Assembly (NCBI RefSeq): GCF_019104725.1
Contig: NZ_JAHRXF010000044.1
Location: 1-53,918 of the forward strand
DNA length: 53,918 nucleotides
Direction of reading: 5' to 3'
DNA from: Streptomyces corallincola
GTDB lineage: Bacteria; Actinomycetota; Actinomycetes; Streptomycetales; Streptomycetaceae
This document shows, piece by piece, positions 22,824 through 31,640 of this stretch; the first letter of the stretch is position 1; each line of letters begins with the position of its first letter. The position numbers were made by a program, and so were the translations under genes. The notes beneath the pieces were generated by a model, which did not search any database, was not told the DNA's origin, and saw only the letters and a program-made list of their open reading frames with translations.

Positions 22824-23846
22824 TCATGTGTTGGTGATCACCATGCGGAACCGGGCGCGTCCGTCCATCATCTTCCGGTATGCCGCGTCCACGTCGTCCA
22901 GCGGCACGGTCTCCGTCATCGGCTTGATGCCGTGCAGCGCGCTGAACTCCAGGGTGTCCTGCACGTCCTGGGCGGTACCGGACGGGTGGCCGCGCACGAT
23001 GAGCCCCTTCATGAGGAGCTGGACGGGCGAGAGGCCGAGCGGTTCGGCGTCGGCGCCGATGACGACGAGTTCGCCCCGGTGGCCGAGACCGCCCGCGGTG
23101 GCCGCGATGGCGGCGGAGTTGCCCGCCGTGGCGAGCACGACACGGGCACCGCCGAGCGACTGGAGGGCCTCGCCGACATCGGTGGCGGTGCTGTCCACGT
23201 AGTGGTGGGCGCCGAGCCGCTTGGCGAACTCCTCCTTCTCCGCGCCGCGTGCGACGGCCACCGTCTCGTAGCCCATCGCTGCCGCGTACTGCACGCCGAG
23301 GTGGCCGAGACCGCCGAGGCCGAGCACGGCCACGAGGTCGCCGGGCCGCGCGGAGCTGCGCCGCAGCCCGTTGTACGTGGTGACGCCCGCGCAGGCCATC
23401 GGGCCCGCGTCGCTCGCGGACAGACCGTCCGGGATACGGGCCAGGGCGTCCATCGGCGCGACGACCTTCTCGCCGAAGCCGCCGTCGTAGGTCCAGCCGG
23501 GGGTCCGGAGGTTCGGACAGACGATGAAGTCGCCCTCGCGGCAGGCCCGGCAGTGGCCGCAACTCCCGCCGAACCAGCCGACGGTGACCCGGTCACCGAT
23601 CTGCCAGCCGTACTCGCGGGCGCCCTCGCCCAGGGCCTCGACGTGTCCGGCGATCTCGTGCCCCGGGACCTCGGGGAAGGTGATGCCGGGCAGGCCGCCG
23701 CCCACGAACATGGAGTCGCTGTGGCAGATCCCGCACGCCTCGACGGCGATCCGGACATGTCCGGGGCCGGGCTCGGGAGTCTCCCGCTCGACGATCTCGA
23801 AGGTGCCGTTGGGTGCGGTGACCTGCGCTGCTCGGTAGGTGCTCAT
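22824..23846 (-). CDS. Zinc-dependent alcohol dehydrogenase (AdhP/AdhA type)
   Basis: A 340-residue medium-chain dehydrogenase. The catalytic-zinc residues are in CGICHSDSMFVGGG and GHEIAGHV, and the structural-zinc Cys set is CGHCRACREGDFIVC. The cofactor fold has VAVLGLGGLGHLGVQYA. It is of the short class lacking the mscR-type insert, resembling yeast-type/AdhP enzymes that interconvert primary alcohols and aldehydes with NAD(P). It is divergent from a MarR-type regulator across a 222-nt gap holding a 7-bp-arm inverted repeat, so it is probably under MarR control. Start ATG 23846. Confidence 0.92.
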   Translation of the reverse strand: MSTYRAAQVTAPNGTFEIVERETPEPGPGHVRIAVEACGICHSDSMFVGGGLPGITFPEVPGHEIAGHVEALGEGAREYGWQIGDRVTVGWFGGSCGHCRACREGDFIVCPNLRTPGWTYDGGFGEKVVAPMDALARIPDGLSASDAGPMACAGVTTYNGLRRSSARPGDLVAVLGLGGLGHLGVQYAAAMGYETVAVARGAEKEEFAKRLGAHHYVDSTATDVGEALQSLGGARVVLATAGNSAAIAATAGGLGHRGELVVIGADAEPLGLSPVQLLMKGLIVRGHPSGTAQDVQDTLEFSALHGIKPMTETVPLDDVDAAYRKMMDGRARFRMVITNT

Positions 23847-24008
23847 GTATCGCTCCGACGGGTCGCGCGGAAGGAAACGGGGGCGGCGGGCCCCCGGTCC
23901 AGCAGACCAGCTCCGGTCCGATCGCGCGCGTCGAGCCGACCGGGCCCCGGCCCCCGCGCCTCCACCCGGCCTGTTCGCACAGACCGTTCGCGCTCCCCGT
24001 TCTCTTAC

Positions 24009-24036
24009 CCAGTTCTAACTGAACAGTCGGAACTGG
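24009..24036. promoter_or_regulatory. Candidate MarR operator
   Basis: CCAGTTC-N14-GAACTGG is a perfect inverted repeat. A second smaller one, GTTC-TAACT-GAAC (24012-24024), is nested in it. It lies 33 nt before the MarR ATG and upstream of the divergent dehydrogenase gene. Confidence 0.55.
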
Positions 24037-24068
24037 ACAGCCGCACCTGTCGGTCCTAGGGTGCGGGT

Positions 24069-24506
24069 ATGGACAACGGCTCGGACTCCGCCGCCCGCAC
24101 CGCGCGTGATCTGCGTGTGGTGTTCAGCAGGCTGCGGCGGCGCATCCGCGAGGTGGCGCAGGACTCGGACCTCACGCCCTCGCAGGAGTCGGCGCTCTCG
24201 CTGGTCGGCAAGCACGGCGCGGCCACCGCGAGCGCGCTGGCCGCCGCCGAGGGCGTACGGCCGCAGTCGATGGCGACCACGCTCGGCGGGCTCGAACAGC
24301 ACGGGCTGATCCGGCGGGCGCCGGACCCCGACGACGGCCGCCGCCAGCTCGTGACGCTGACCGAGGCGGGCCGGGCGCGCATCGAGGGCAACAAGCAGCT
24401 CCGCGAGGAGTGGCTGACCCGCGCGTTCCAGGACCGCTACACCGAGGAGGAGCGGCGGACCGTGCTCACCGCGCTGGAACTGCTGGAACGGCTGTCCCGG
24501 CCGTGA
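24069..24506 (+). CDS. MarR-family transcriptional regulator
   Basis: A 145-residue winged-helix protein. Helix 1 (ARTARDLRVVFSRLRRRI) is followed by LTPSQESALSLVGKHG. The recognition helix is EGVRPQSMATTLGGLEQ, and the wing is LIRRAPDPDDGRRQLVTLTE with the characteristic DxRRxxxxLT pattern. A C-terminal dimerisation helix follows. The ATG at 24069 has almost no leader after a TAGGGT-like element, so a leaderless or very short-leader mRNA is likely. It is divergent from the alcohol dehydrogenase and upstream of the isochorismatase-like gene; both are plausible targets. Ligand unknown. Confidence 0.92.
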   Translation: MDNGSDSAARTARDLRVVFSRLRRRIREVAQDSDLTPSQESALSLVGKHGAATASALAAAEGVRPQSMATTLGGLEQHGLIRRAPDPDDGRRQLVTLTEAGRARIEGNKQLREEWLTRAFQDRYTEEERRTVLTALELLERLSRP

Positions 24507-24683
24507 CATCCCGGCCCGCCGCGACTCCGCGACCCGGCACGCCGCCCCCGTCCGCCGCCCTGTCCCGCTCCGCCGCGGGACCCCGGCCGTCGTCCCCCTT
24601 CCGCCACCGGACGTCCCCCGCCGGTGACGGCTCCCCCGGCCGTTCCCTCGACCGGTCCGTCTTTCGAGAGGTCTGATCCACCC

Positions 24684-25268
24684 ATGTCCGTCACCACCCT
24701 CGACCCCCGCACCGCCCTGGTCGTCATCGACCTCCAGCACGGCATCGTGGGCCTGCCCGTCAAGCCGTACCCGGCCGCCGACGTGGTCGCCCGGAACGTC
24801 GAGCTGGCCGAGGCGTTCCGCGCCCGGAACCTGCCCGTCGTGCTGGTCCGTGTCTCCTTCGCCGCGGACGGCGCCGACGCCATGCCCGGCCGCACCGAGC
24901 GCCAGGGCAGCGGCGCCGCGTTCCCGGAGGGCTGGGACGTCATCGTGGACGAGATGTCCGGCCACCCCGGCGACATCCACGTCACCAAGCACAACTGGAG
25001 CGCGTTCTTCGGCACCGACCTGGATGTGCAGCTGCGCCGCCGGGGCATCACGCAGGTCGTGGTGACCGGTATCGCCACCAGCATCGGTGTCGAGTCCACC
25101 GCCCGTGACGCCTACGCCTCCGGCTACCACGTCACCCTGGCGACCGACGCGATGGCCGACGCCGACGCCGAGGCGCACACCAACAGCGTCGAGCGGCTGT
25201 TCCCGCGCCTCGGTGAGAGCGGTACGACCGCCGAGATCCTGGAGCTGCTGGCGAAGACGCACGCCTGA
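24684..25268 (+). CDS. Isochorismatase-like cysteine-hydrolase-family protein lacking the usual Cys
   Basis: A 194-residue Rossmann-like hydrolase. The catalytic Asp is in ALVVIDLQHGIV, and the Lys is in HVTKHNWSAFFGTDLD. At the nucleophile position of nicotinamidases it reads VVTGIATSIGVESTARDA, with no Cys, as in a known non-Cys branch of the superfamily. Hydrolase activity may use Asp/Lys alone, or the chemistry may differ. The start ATG 24684 follows GAGAGG; the frame upstream is Pro-rich filler. It lies 177 nt after the MarR gene on the same strand, so it may be regulated by it, and ends at a strong hairpin. Confidence 0.9.
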   Translation: MSVTTLDPRTALVVIDLQHGIVGLPVKPYPAADVVARNVELAEAFRARNLPVVLVRVSFAADGADAMPGRTERQGSGAAFPEGWDVIVDEMSGHPGDIHVTKHNWSAFFGTDLDVQLRRRGITQVVVTGIATSIGVESTARDAYASGYHVTLATDAMADADAEAHTNSVERLFPRLGESGTTAEILELLAKTHA

Positions 25269-25292
25269 TCCCGGCACGCCCCGGCACGGAGC

Positions 25293-25325
25293 ACGGCCCC
25301 TGTACGAATGTCGTACAGGGGCCGT
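25293..25325. terminator. Perfect 15-bp hairpin terminator
   Basis: The arms ACGGCCCCTGTACGA and TCGTACAGGGGCCGT enclose a 3-nt ATG loop. It lies between the isochorismatase-like gene and the convergent small gene at 25375, and probably acts both ways. Confidence 0.8.
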
Positions 25326-25374
25326 CGTCGCGTACACGCCGGGCCGGTGCGCCGGGTCGGCGCGTGGGCGTGGG

Positions 25375-25560
25375 TCAGTCCTCGCCGCGCACGATGTTGC
25401 CGTCCGGGTCGGCGGACGGGTCGCGCGGGGCACCGGTCCGCACGATGGCGGGCCGACAGGTGCGCACACCGCCACGGGGCGGACGCGGGCTGTGGGGCCC
25501 GGTCGCCTCCCGGCGGTCGGTGGCGTCCTGGACGGTCTGTTCTGTGGTGGGCGCGGTCAC
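25375..25560 (-). CDS. 61-residue hypothetical protein
   Basis: A small hydrophilic ORF (GTG start, VTAPTTEQTVQDATDRR, ending DPDGNIVRGED) rich in Arg, Pro and Thr. AGGAAGGAAG lies about 9 nt upstream, a strong ribosome-binding site. It is 45 nt downstream of, and on the same strand as, the DUF6479 gene, so the two may be cotranscribed, ending at the hairpin 25293-25325. No membrane segment or motif beyond one Cys. Function unknown. Confidence 0.55.
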   Translation of the reverse strand: MTAPTTEQTVQDATDRREATGPHSPRPPRGGVRTCRPAIVRTGAPRDPSADPDGNIVRGED

Positions 25561-25605
25561 GGAGTTCGCTTCCTTCCTGGTGTGGTCCTGATCTGCCGGG
25601 GGTGC

Positions 25606-25983
25606 TCAGGTAGCGCTGCCACCCGCGCCGCCTCCGCCGCCCGCGGAGCCCGAGGAACCGGACGACCAGCGCGGCCGGCTCTGGTCCTCGGCGCGCCTGC
25701 TGGCGACGTTGCCGAAGTGGTGCGGGGTGAGGCGGTCGTCCCCGGCGTCGGCGACGGGCACCTCGTCGGGCTCGCGCATCTCCAGCGAGTCCCCGACCGG
25801 GCCGCCCTCGGGCAGCCGGGGCTGCTCCTCCGGCCTCGGCGGCGCGGGCTCGCGCTGCCGCACCTTGAAGCCCAGCCGGAAGGCGAGGATGAGACCGGCG
25901 GCGACGGCCAGGCCGACGACGAGGATCATCACGTACCCGAACACCTGCGCGCCGGTGGCCGCTTCGTACATGGCAGAGTTCAT
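25606..25983 (-). CDS. DUF6479-like single-span membrane protein
   Basis: A 125-residue protein. The N-terminal transmembrane helix is QVFGYVMILVVGLAVAAGLI, followed by RLGFKVRQREP and a Pro/Glu-rich cytoplasmic tail with MREPDEVPVADAGDDRLTPH, then a Ser/Gly-rich end. The order helix, PxxP, EPDEVP and LTPxxxGN fits DUF6479, a Streptomyces-specific family of unknown role. The ATG at 25983 is used; the frame before it is Arg/Pro-rich filler and the Shine-Dalgarno is weak (CAGGGG). It probably heads a short unit with the 61-residue gene. Confidence 0.75.
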   Translation of the reverse strand: MNSAMYEAATGAQVFGYVMILVVGLAVAAGLILAFRLGFKVRQREPAPPRPEEQPRLPEGGPVGDSLEMREPDEVPVADAGDDRLTPHHFGNVASRRAEDQSRPRWSSGSSGSAGGGGGAGGSAT

Positions 25984-26093
25984 GAACGCCGGGTACCCCT
26001 GGCGTGGCCGCCGATGCCCGCCGGGGCGACGGTCAGCCGTCCGGCCGCGTCCGGGGCGCGGCCGCCGCCGCACCGGGGTAGGGAGCCAGGCGG

Positions 26094-26372
26094 TCAGCTC
26101 TCGTGGCCCGCGCCCGTGAGGGCGCGCTCCACCTCCGCCTCCACCTCGGTCCGGCTGCGGCCGGTCTCGCGGGCGTACTCGCTGACCGCCGTCCGCGCGT
26201 CGCGGGCCAGGTCGCGCCAGGCGCGTACGGCGGTCTCGTAGGTGCCCGTGCGGGCGCCCTTCATGCGCTGCCCGGCCGGTGGCCCGTAGGCGTCCCGCAG
26301 GTCATCGACCGTGGACTGTGCCGCCTTGGCCGCGCGCTGTTTCTGGACGAGTTCTTCGAAGGTGTGTGCCAC
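26094..26372 (-). CDS. 92-residue helical hypothetical protein
   Basis: A charged, probably all-helical cytoplasmic protein (VAHTFEELVQKQRAAKAAQS ... TEVEAEVERALTGAGHES) with heptad-like spacing suggesting a short coiled coil. GTG start at 26372, only 10 nt after the stop of the PP2C gene upstream on the same strand, so probably cotranscribed with that phosphatase. A GACCCT-AGAC-AGGGTC hairpin (26379-26394) spans the junction. No family recognised. Confidence 0.7.
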   Translation of the reverse strand: MAHTFEELVQKQRAAKAAQSTVDDLRDAYGPPAGQRMKGARTGTYETAVRAWRDLARDARTAVSEYARETGRSRTEVEAEVERALTGAGHES

Positions 26373-26382
26373 TCCACCGACC

Positions 26383-28965
26383 CTAGACAGGGTCGCGTCG
26401 GCTCGCCTGTCCAGCGGTCGCGGTGCTGGTGGGGACGGGGCCGAGGTCGGCCCAGACCTGTTTGCCGCCGCTGACCGGCACGATGCCCCAGCGGTCGGAG
26501 ACCGCCTCGACCAGCAGGATGCCGCGCCCGCCGGTGGCCTCCCAGCCGATGCTGGGCGGTTTGACCGGGCCGCGCGGCGAGGAGTCGGTGACGGAGAGGC
26601 GCAGCCGCTCGCCCGCGAGTTCCAGGTCGAGGCGGACCTGTCCCCCGGTGTGGACGAGGGCGTTGGTGACGAGTTCGGAGACGATCAGCAGGGCGCCGTC
26701 CAGCAGATCGCGGGGCACGCCCCAGCCGCGCAGGGTGCGCCGGGCGAACCGGCGGGCGTGCCGGACCGCCTCGGGGACCCGCCACACCGTCCAGCTCTCG
26801 CGCAGCGGGCGTACGGCGAGGCCGTCGTAGCGGACCAGCAGCAGCGCCACGTCGTCGGTGCGGTGGGCGTCCGCGAGCAGGGTGTCCGCGAGCGGGCCCA
26901 GGTCGGCGGGGTCGGCGGCGGCGAGCCGCCCGGCCAGCCGGGACATGCCGGTGTCGAGGTCGGTCTCGGCGGACTCCACCAGGCCGTCGGTGGTGAGCGC
27001 GAGGACGGTGCCGGGCTGGAGCCGCAGCGGGGTCATCGGGTACTCGGCGCGGGTGAGGACGCCGAGCGGCGGGCCGCCCTCGGTCTCCGCGATCTCGGTG
27101 CTGCCGTCCGGTCGCCGCAGCACGGGCGGCGGGTGCCCGGCGCGTACGCACCAGGCGGTGCCGCGTTCCATGTCCACGTCGATGTAGCAGCAGGTGGCGA
27201 AGAGGTCGGTCTCCATCTCCAGCAGCAGCCGGTTGGCGTGCGTGACGACGACGTCGGGCGGGTGTCCCTCGGCCGCGTAGGCGCGCAGGGCGGTGCGCAT
27301 CTGGCCCATGAGGGTGGCGGCGCCCGCGTTGTGGCCCTGGACGTCGCCGATGACGAAGGCCACGTGGTGGTCGGCGAGGGGGATGACGTCGTACCAGTCG
27401 CCGCCGACCTCCAGGCCCGCGACGGTCGGCAGATAGCGGGCGACGGCGACCGCGCCGGGCAGCCGGGGCAGACGGCGGGGCAGCAGGGTGCGCTGGAGCA
27501 TGCCGACGAGTTCGTGTTCGGCGTCGAAGGCGTGGGCGCGCAGCAGGGCCTGTCCGGTGAGACCGGCGCAGGCGGTGAGGAGGGCGCGTTCGTCGGGGCC
27601 GAACTCGTGCGGTTCGTCCCAGCCGATCAGGCAGGCGCCCGCCATCCGGCCGCCCGCGGGCAGCGGGAGCACGGCGAGGCCGCCGGGTCCGACCTCCGCG
27701 AGCGCGGGTTCCAGGGCGGACCCGGCGGGCCAGATCCGGGTGCCGCCCTCGCGGAGCGCCGCGGCGAGGGCGGGCATGGCGCGTACGGGCGCGTCGGGCC
27801 ACTCGGTGCGCCACTCGGTGCGCCACAGCTCGGGCCAGGCGTCGGGCTGGGGCGGGTCGAGAACGGTGACGACGAGGCGGTCGTTCTCCAGTTCCGCGAG
27901 CGCGATCCGGTCGGCGCGCAGCGGTGCGCGCAGGGCGGCGACGACGGCCCGGCCGACGTCCTTGACCGTACCGGCGGTGGCGAGCGCGGCGGCGAGCCGC
28001 TGGACGCGGGCCACGTCGGTGCCGTCGGAGCGCAGCGTGGAGACGTCCACGACGGTGCCCGCCAGCCGGGCGGGGCGTCCCTCGCCGCCGGGCAGCAGCC
28101 GCCCGCGCAGCCGGAGCCAGCGGGGCGGGCCGGACGGCCGCAGGACGCGGAACTCCAGTTCGCGGTCGCCCGGCGACATGTGGTCGGCCTCGACCACGGA
28201 CATCAGCGCGGGCAGGTCCTCGGGCACGGTACGGCCGAGCAGGGTCTCCACCCGGCCGTCGAAGCCGTCCCGTTCGAGTCCGAACAGCCGCAACAGCCCG
28301 GCGCCGACCGCCACCCGGCCGCTGTCCATCGCCAGACTGAACGCGTCGGCGGGCAGTCCGCCGCCGTCGGCCGCCGGGAAGGCCGGGGCGGGTACGGCGA
28401 TGGCGCGGGCGATGGTTTCGAGGCAGTCCCGGTCCTCGGTGCCGAATCCGCCGGGGTCTTCGCCCACGGCGACCAGGCAGCCGCGCCCGGCGGGGTGGAG
28501 GGGAAGGACGGCGAGGGAGAAGGGCGCGGCCCGGGCGGACCCGCCCTCCGGACAGGAGGCCGGGGTGCCGGGGGCGCGGTGGCTGTCCGGGCCGGTGGCC
28601 GGGCCGTCCGGGACACAGTGGCCCTCCGCGTGGCCCGGGCCGTCCGGGGTGCCGGTGGCTTCGCGGGGCCACGTGTCCCCGGGGCCGAGCCACTCGGCCC
28701 GTCCGGCGCGGTGGGCGCGGGTGATCGGGGAGGCGCCGTCGCACGAGTAGGTGTCGCGCAGGCCGTACAGGGTGCGGGGCAGACCGGCGGACTCGGCCAG
28801 GCACAGCACGGAGGGATCGGCGCCGGGGACGTACACCCCGGCGAACGCGGCGCCCGCGAGGACGAGGGCCTGTTCCAGCACACGGCGGAGCCGGTCGGGC
28901 GTGTCGGGCTGGGCCAGGAGCGCCGTCAGGGCGGTGCCGGCCCGCTCGGCTCTCGATACGCGCAC
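26383..28965 (-). CDS. GAF/PAS/PP2C phosphatase with C-terminal HATPase (anti-sigma type)
   Basis: An 860-residue SpoIIE-type regulator. An N-terminal GAF-like domain (about 1-210, with a Gly/Pro-rich insert), a PAS module (about 220-310) and a second GAF (about 320-480) precede the PP2C domain (about 495-715). The PP2C domain has VGGDWYDVIPL, FVIGDVQGHNAGAATLMGQ, AGHPPPVLRR, ALTTDGLVES and RTDDVALLLV. The C-terminal GHKL ATPase (about 730-850) has SELVTNALVHTGG (N-box) and GGRGILLVEAVSD (G-box), as in RsbW-like anti-sigma kinases. A single protein could therefore phosphorylate and dephosphorylate an antagonist. The start GTG 28965 is set by GGAGAAGG; the longer open frame has no domain. It contains a short in-frame duplication WRTEWRTEW. 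Divergent from another PP2C gene. Confidence 0.9.
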   Translation of the reverse strand: MRVSRAERAGTALTALLAQPDTPDRLRRVLEQALVLAGAAFAGVYVPGADPSVLCLAESAGLPRTLYGLRDTYSCDGASPITRAHRAGRAEWLGPGDTWPREATGTPDGPGHAEGHCVPDGPATGPDSHRAPGTPASCPEGGSARAAPFSLAVLPLHPAGRGCLVAVGEDPGGFGTEDRDCLETIARAIAVPAPAFPAADGGGLPADAFSLAMDSGRVAVGAGLLRLFGLERDGFDGRVETLLGRTVPEDLPALMSVVEADHMSPGDRELEFRVLRPSGPPRWLRLRGRLLPGGEGRPARLAGTVVDVSTLRSDGTDVARVQRLAAALATAGTVKDVGRAVVAALRAPLRADRIALAELENDRLVVTVLDPPQPDAWPELWRTEWRTEWPDAPVRAMPALAAALREGGTRIWPAGSALEPALAEVGPGGLAVLPLPAGGRMAGACLIGWDEPHEFGPDERALLTACAGLTGQALLRAHAFDAEHELVGMLQRTLLPRRLPRLPGAVAVARYLPTVAGLEVGGDWYDVIPLADHHVAFVIGDVQGHNAGAATLMGQMRTALRAYAAEGHPPDVVVTHANRLLLEMETDLFATCCYIDVDMERGTAWCVRAGHPPPVLRRPDGSTEIAETEGGPPLGVLTRAEYPMTPLRLQPGTVLALTTDGLVESAETDLDTGMSRLAGRLAAADPADLGPLADTLLADAHRTDDVALLLVRYDGLAVRPLRESWTVWRVPEAVRHARRFARRTLRGWGVPRDLLDGALLIVSELVTNALVHTGGQVRLDLELAGERLRLSVTDSSPRGPVKPPSIGWEATGGRGILLVEAVSDRWGIVPVSGGKQVWADLGPVPTSTATAGQASRRDPV

Positions 28966-29356
28966 CCCTGCGCCTTCTCCGGCCACCCGGCCATTAGAGC
29001 GTGCGGGCGGCCCGAGCGCAGCCCCTGTGCAGGGTCTGTGTGGTGGAAGGGACGGATGTGGGGGCGCTCGCGGCGGCGCGGGGGCGGCACCGTGCGCCGG
29101 GACGCGCCGGTCGCGCCCCCGCCGGGACCTGCCGGAAGTCCCCGGGACCCCTTGCCCCGCTCGCGCCCCCGGACTTCTCCGGACTCTCCGCCCTCGGGGC
29201 TCCCCCGGCGACCCGCCACGTATCACCAGCCCGCCCCGGCGCCCCGACCCGCCGTGCCGCCGTACCCGCCCACTCACGCCCTCTCGCCGTGCGGTCGGCC
29301 GCCGCGCGCGGGAGCCTTGTCCCCAGGACGGACGGCCGTACGAGGAGGTGGTCGGC
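28966..29356. other. 391-nt divergent intergenic region, no gene
   Basis: This GC-rich spacer between two divergent phosphatase genes must hold both promoters. Frames through it are Arg/Pro/Ala filler without ribosome-binding sites. No clear operator; only a short CCCTG-TG-CAGGG palindrome near 29027. Confidence 0.5.
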
Positions 29357-31510
29357 GTGTCCGACGGGTCGCGGGCGGCCCCGGCGGCCGTGACGGCGGT
29401 CGAGCCGCCGGTGCTGTCGCTCGCGCTGGCCGCGCTGATGGAGGACCTGGGCGCGCACTCCGGAGCGGTGTACCTGCGCAGGCCCGACGAGCCGGTGCTG
29501 GACATGGCCGTCATGGCGGGGATGCCGCGGGCGTTCGCGGCGCCGTGGGAGCGGGTCGGGCTGAGCGCGCCGATCCCGGTGGCCGAGGCGGCCCGTGAGC
29601 AGCGGCTGGTGTGGGTGAGCGGCGAGCAGGAGATGGCGCGCCGGTATCCGCGCGTCGCGGTGGTGCTGCCGTACCCGTTCGCGCTGGCCGCCGCCCCGCT
29701 GGCGACGGCGGGCACGCTGTACGGCGTGGTGTTCGTGACCTGGCCGGGCGACCGGCAGGAGGAGCTGTCCCCCGCGGAGCGGCAGCGGCTCACCTCGGGC
29801 TGCGAACGGCTGGCGGTACGGCTGGAGCGGGCCGCGGCGGCGCGGCTGCCGCTCGGCCCGCAGACGGATCTGCTGTCGGCGCCGATGTCGGGCGTGGCGG
29901 GCACGCTGGGCTCGGCGGAGGCGGCCCGGATGGTGGGCCGACTCCCCTACGGTCTGGCGTCGCTGGACCTCAACGGGCGGATCTCGTTCGTCAACGCCGC
30001 CGGTGCCGAACTTCTCGGCAGGCCCGCCGAGGACCTGCTCGGCACCCTGCCCTGGGCGTCGGTGGCGTGGCTCAACGACCCACTGTACGAGGACCGTTAC
30101 CGGGCGGCGCTGGTCAGCCAGCGGGTCACGTCGTTCGTGGCGCTGCGTCCGCCGGGCGAGTGGCTGTCGTTCCGGATGTACCCGACGACGACCGGGCTGA
30201 CGGTGCGGATCAGCCGGGCGCGGGCGGTCGCGGAGCTGAGGCGGGAGAGGGAAAGGCCGGACTCCGGACGGTTGGTGACGATCAGTCAGATGCTGAATCT
30301 CGCCGGATCGCTGACCGAGGCGGTGGGCGTGGAGGACGTGGTGCAACTGGTCGCGGACCAGGTCGCCCCGGCTGTGGGCAGCCAGGCGCTGGCGGTTCTC
30401 GGTTCGATGGCGGGCCGACTGCACGTGTTGGGGCACCGGGGGTACGACGACCCGTACGCGGTGGAGCGGTTCGACGGGATGCCGCTGAGCAGACGGACAC
30501 CGGGCACCCAGGTGCTGAACAGCGGGGTGCCCGCCTTCTTCGAGTCGCGGGAGCAGTTGGAGCGGCTGTACCCGTGTCGGCAGGGGCACCGGGACGGTTT
30601 CGCCGCCTGGGCGTATCTGCCGCTGATCGCGTCCGGGCGCCCGGTGGGCACCTGTGTCCTCGCCTACGCCGAGCCGCATCCGTTCCCGGCGGACGAGCGG
30701 GCGGTGCTGACGAGTTTCGGCGGGCTGATCGCGCAGGCCCTGGAGCGGGCCGAGCTGTACGACACGAAGCACCGGCTGGCGCAGGGGCTCCAGCAGGCGC
30801 TGCTCCCGGACTCGCTGGTACGGCTGCCGGGCATCGACGCCGCCGCCCGCTATCTCCCGGCCACGCAGGGCATGGAGATCGGCGGCGACTTCTACGACCT
30901 CGTGCCCACCGGTCCGCTGGCCGCCGCCGTGATCGGGGACGTGCAGGGGCACAACGTGACGGCCGCCGCGCTGATGGGGCAGCTCCGCACGGGAGTACGG
31001 GCGTACACGACGGTGGGGCAGGCGCCGCACGAGGTGATGCGGGGCACCAACCGGCTGCTGATCGACCTGGGTTCGGACCTGTTCGCCAGTTGTCTGTATC
31101 TGCGGCTCGACCCCGCGCGCGGCCGGGCGGTGATGGCGCGGGCCGGGCATCCGCCGCCGCTGCTGCGCCGCCCGGACGGGAGGGTGCGGGTGCTGGACCT
31201 GGCGGGCGGGCCCCTGCTCGGCATCGACCCGGAGGCGGTGTACCCGACCACGGAGGTGGACTTCTCCCCCGGCTCGGTGCTGGCCCTCTACACGGACGGG
31301 CTGGTGGAGTCGCCGGGGGTGGACATCGAGGACTCGCTGATCGCGCTCGGTGAGCTGCTGCAGGAGCTGGGAGGTCTGCCGCTGGAGACGCTGGCCGACC
31401 GGCTGGTGCGGCACAGCGCGGCGGCGGGCGAGCGGATGGACGACGTGGCGCTGCTGCTGTTGCGGGCGACCGGGGAGGCCGGGGTGGAGGCGGGGGCCGC
31501 GGAGGGGTGA
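29357..31510 (+). CDS. GAF/PAS/GAF/PP2C phosphatase without ATPase domain
   Basis: A 717-residue SpoIIE-type PP2C regulator. A GAF-like N-terminal domain (about 15-155), a PAS module (LASLDLNGRISFVNAAGAEL, about 190-290) and a second GAF (about 310-470) lead to the PP2C domain (about 480-705). The PP2C domain has IGGDFYDLVP, AVIGDVQGHNVTAAALMGQL, AGHPPPLLRR, ALYTDGLVES and RMDDVALLLL. It lacks the GHKL domain of its divergent neighbour. The GTG at 29357 has GAGGAGG at ideal distance. Likely substrate: a phosphorylated STAS-type anti-anti-sigma factor, none of which is encoded in this window. Confidence 0.9.
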   Translation: MSDGSRAAPAAVTAVEPPVLSLALAALMEDLGAHSGAVYLRRPDEPVLDMAVMAGMPRAFAAPWERVGLSAPIPVAEAAREQRLVWVSGEQEMARRYPRVAVVLPYPFALAAAPLATAGTLYGVVFVTWPGDRQEELSPAERQRLTSGCERLAVRLERAAAARLPLGPQTDLLSAPMSGVAGTLGSAEAARMVGRLPYGLASLDLNGRISFVNAAGAELLGRPAEDLLGTLPWASVAWLNDPLYEDRYRAALVSQRVTSFVALRPPGEWLSFRMYPTTTGLTVRISRARAVAELRRERERPDSGRLVTISQMLNLAGSLTEAVGVEDVVQLVADQVAPAVGSQALAVLGSMAGRLHVLGHRGYDDPYAVERFDGMPLSRRTPGTQVLNSGVPAFFESREQLERLYPCRQGHRDGFAAWAYLPLIASGRPVGTCVLAYAEPHPFPADERAVLTSFGGLIAQALERAELYDTKHRLAQGLQQALLPDSLVRLPGIDAAARYLPATQGMEIGGDFYDLVPTGPLAAAVIGDVQGHNVTAAALMGQLRTGVRAYTTVGQAPHEVMRGTNRLLIDLGSDLFASCLYLRLDPARGRAVMARAGHPPPLLRRPDGRVRVLDLAGGPLLGIDPEAVYPTTEVDFSPGSVLALYTDGLVESPGVDIEDSLIALGELLQELGGLPLETLADRLVRHSAAAGERMDDVALLLLRATGEAGVEAGAAEG

Positions 31511-31525
31511 ACTTCGCTTCGGCCG

Positions 31526-31575
31526 CCGGGAGTCCGGGCCCGTGGACCCGGTGTGTGCCGGGCCCGAACTCCCGG
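31526..31575. terminator. Convergent terminator
   Basis: Arms CCGGGAGT..GGGCCCG and CGGGCCC..ACTCCCGG (two mismatches inside) lie between the phosphatase and the convergent protease gene. Confidence 0.5.
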
Positions 31576-31640
31576 TGTGCGCCGGGCCGGGGTCCGGCTC
31601 AGCGCGTCCCGGCCGGGGAGGACATGTCGTTCGCGCCCGG

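Noticed and set aside
26311..29598. 1095-codon open frame on the plus strand
   Set aside because: It is antisense to the domain-complete PP2C/ATPase gene; its product is Gly/Ala/Arg filler with no domain. High-GC genomes give such shadows.
28966..29904. N-terminal extension of the PP2C/ATPase gene to 29904
   Set aside because: It overlaps the divergent phosphatase gene and the intergenic region; the GTG at 28965 has a strong Shine-Dalgarno.
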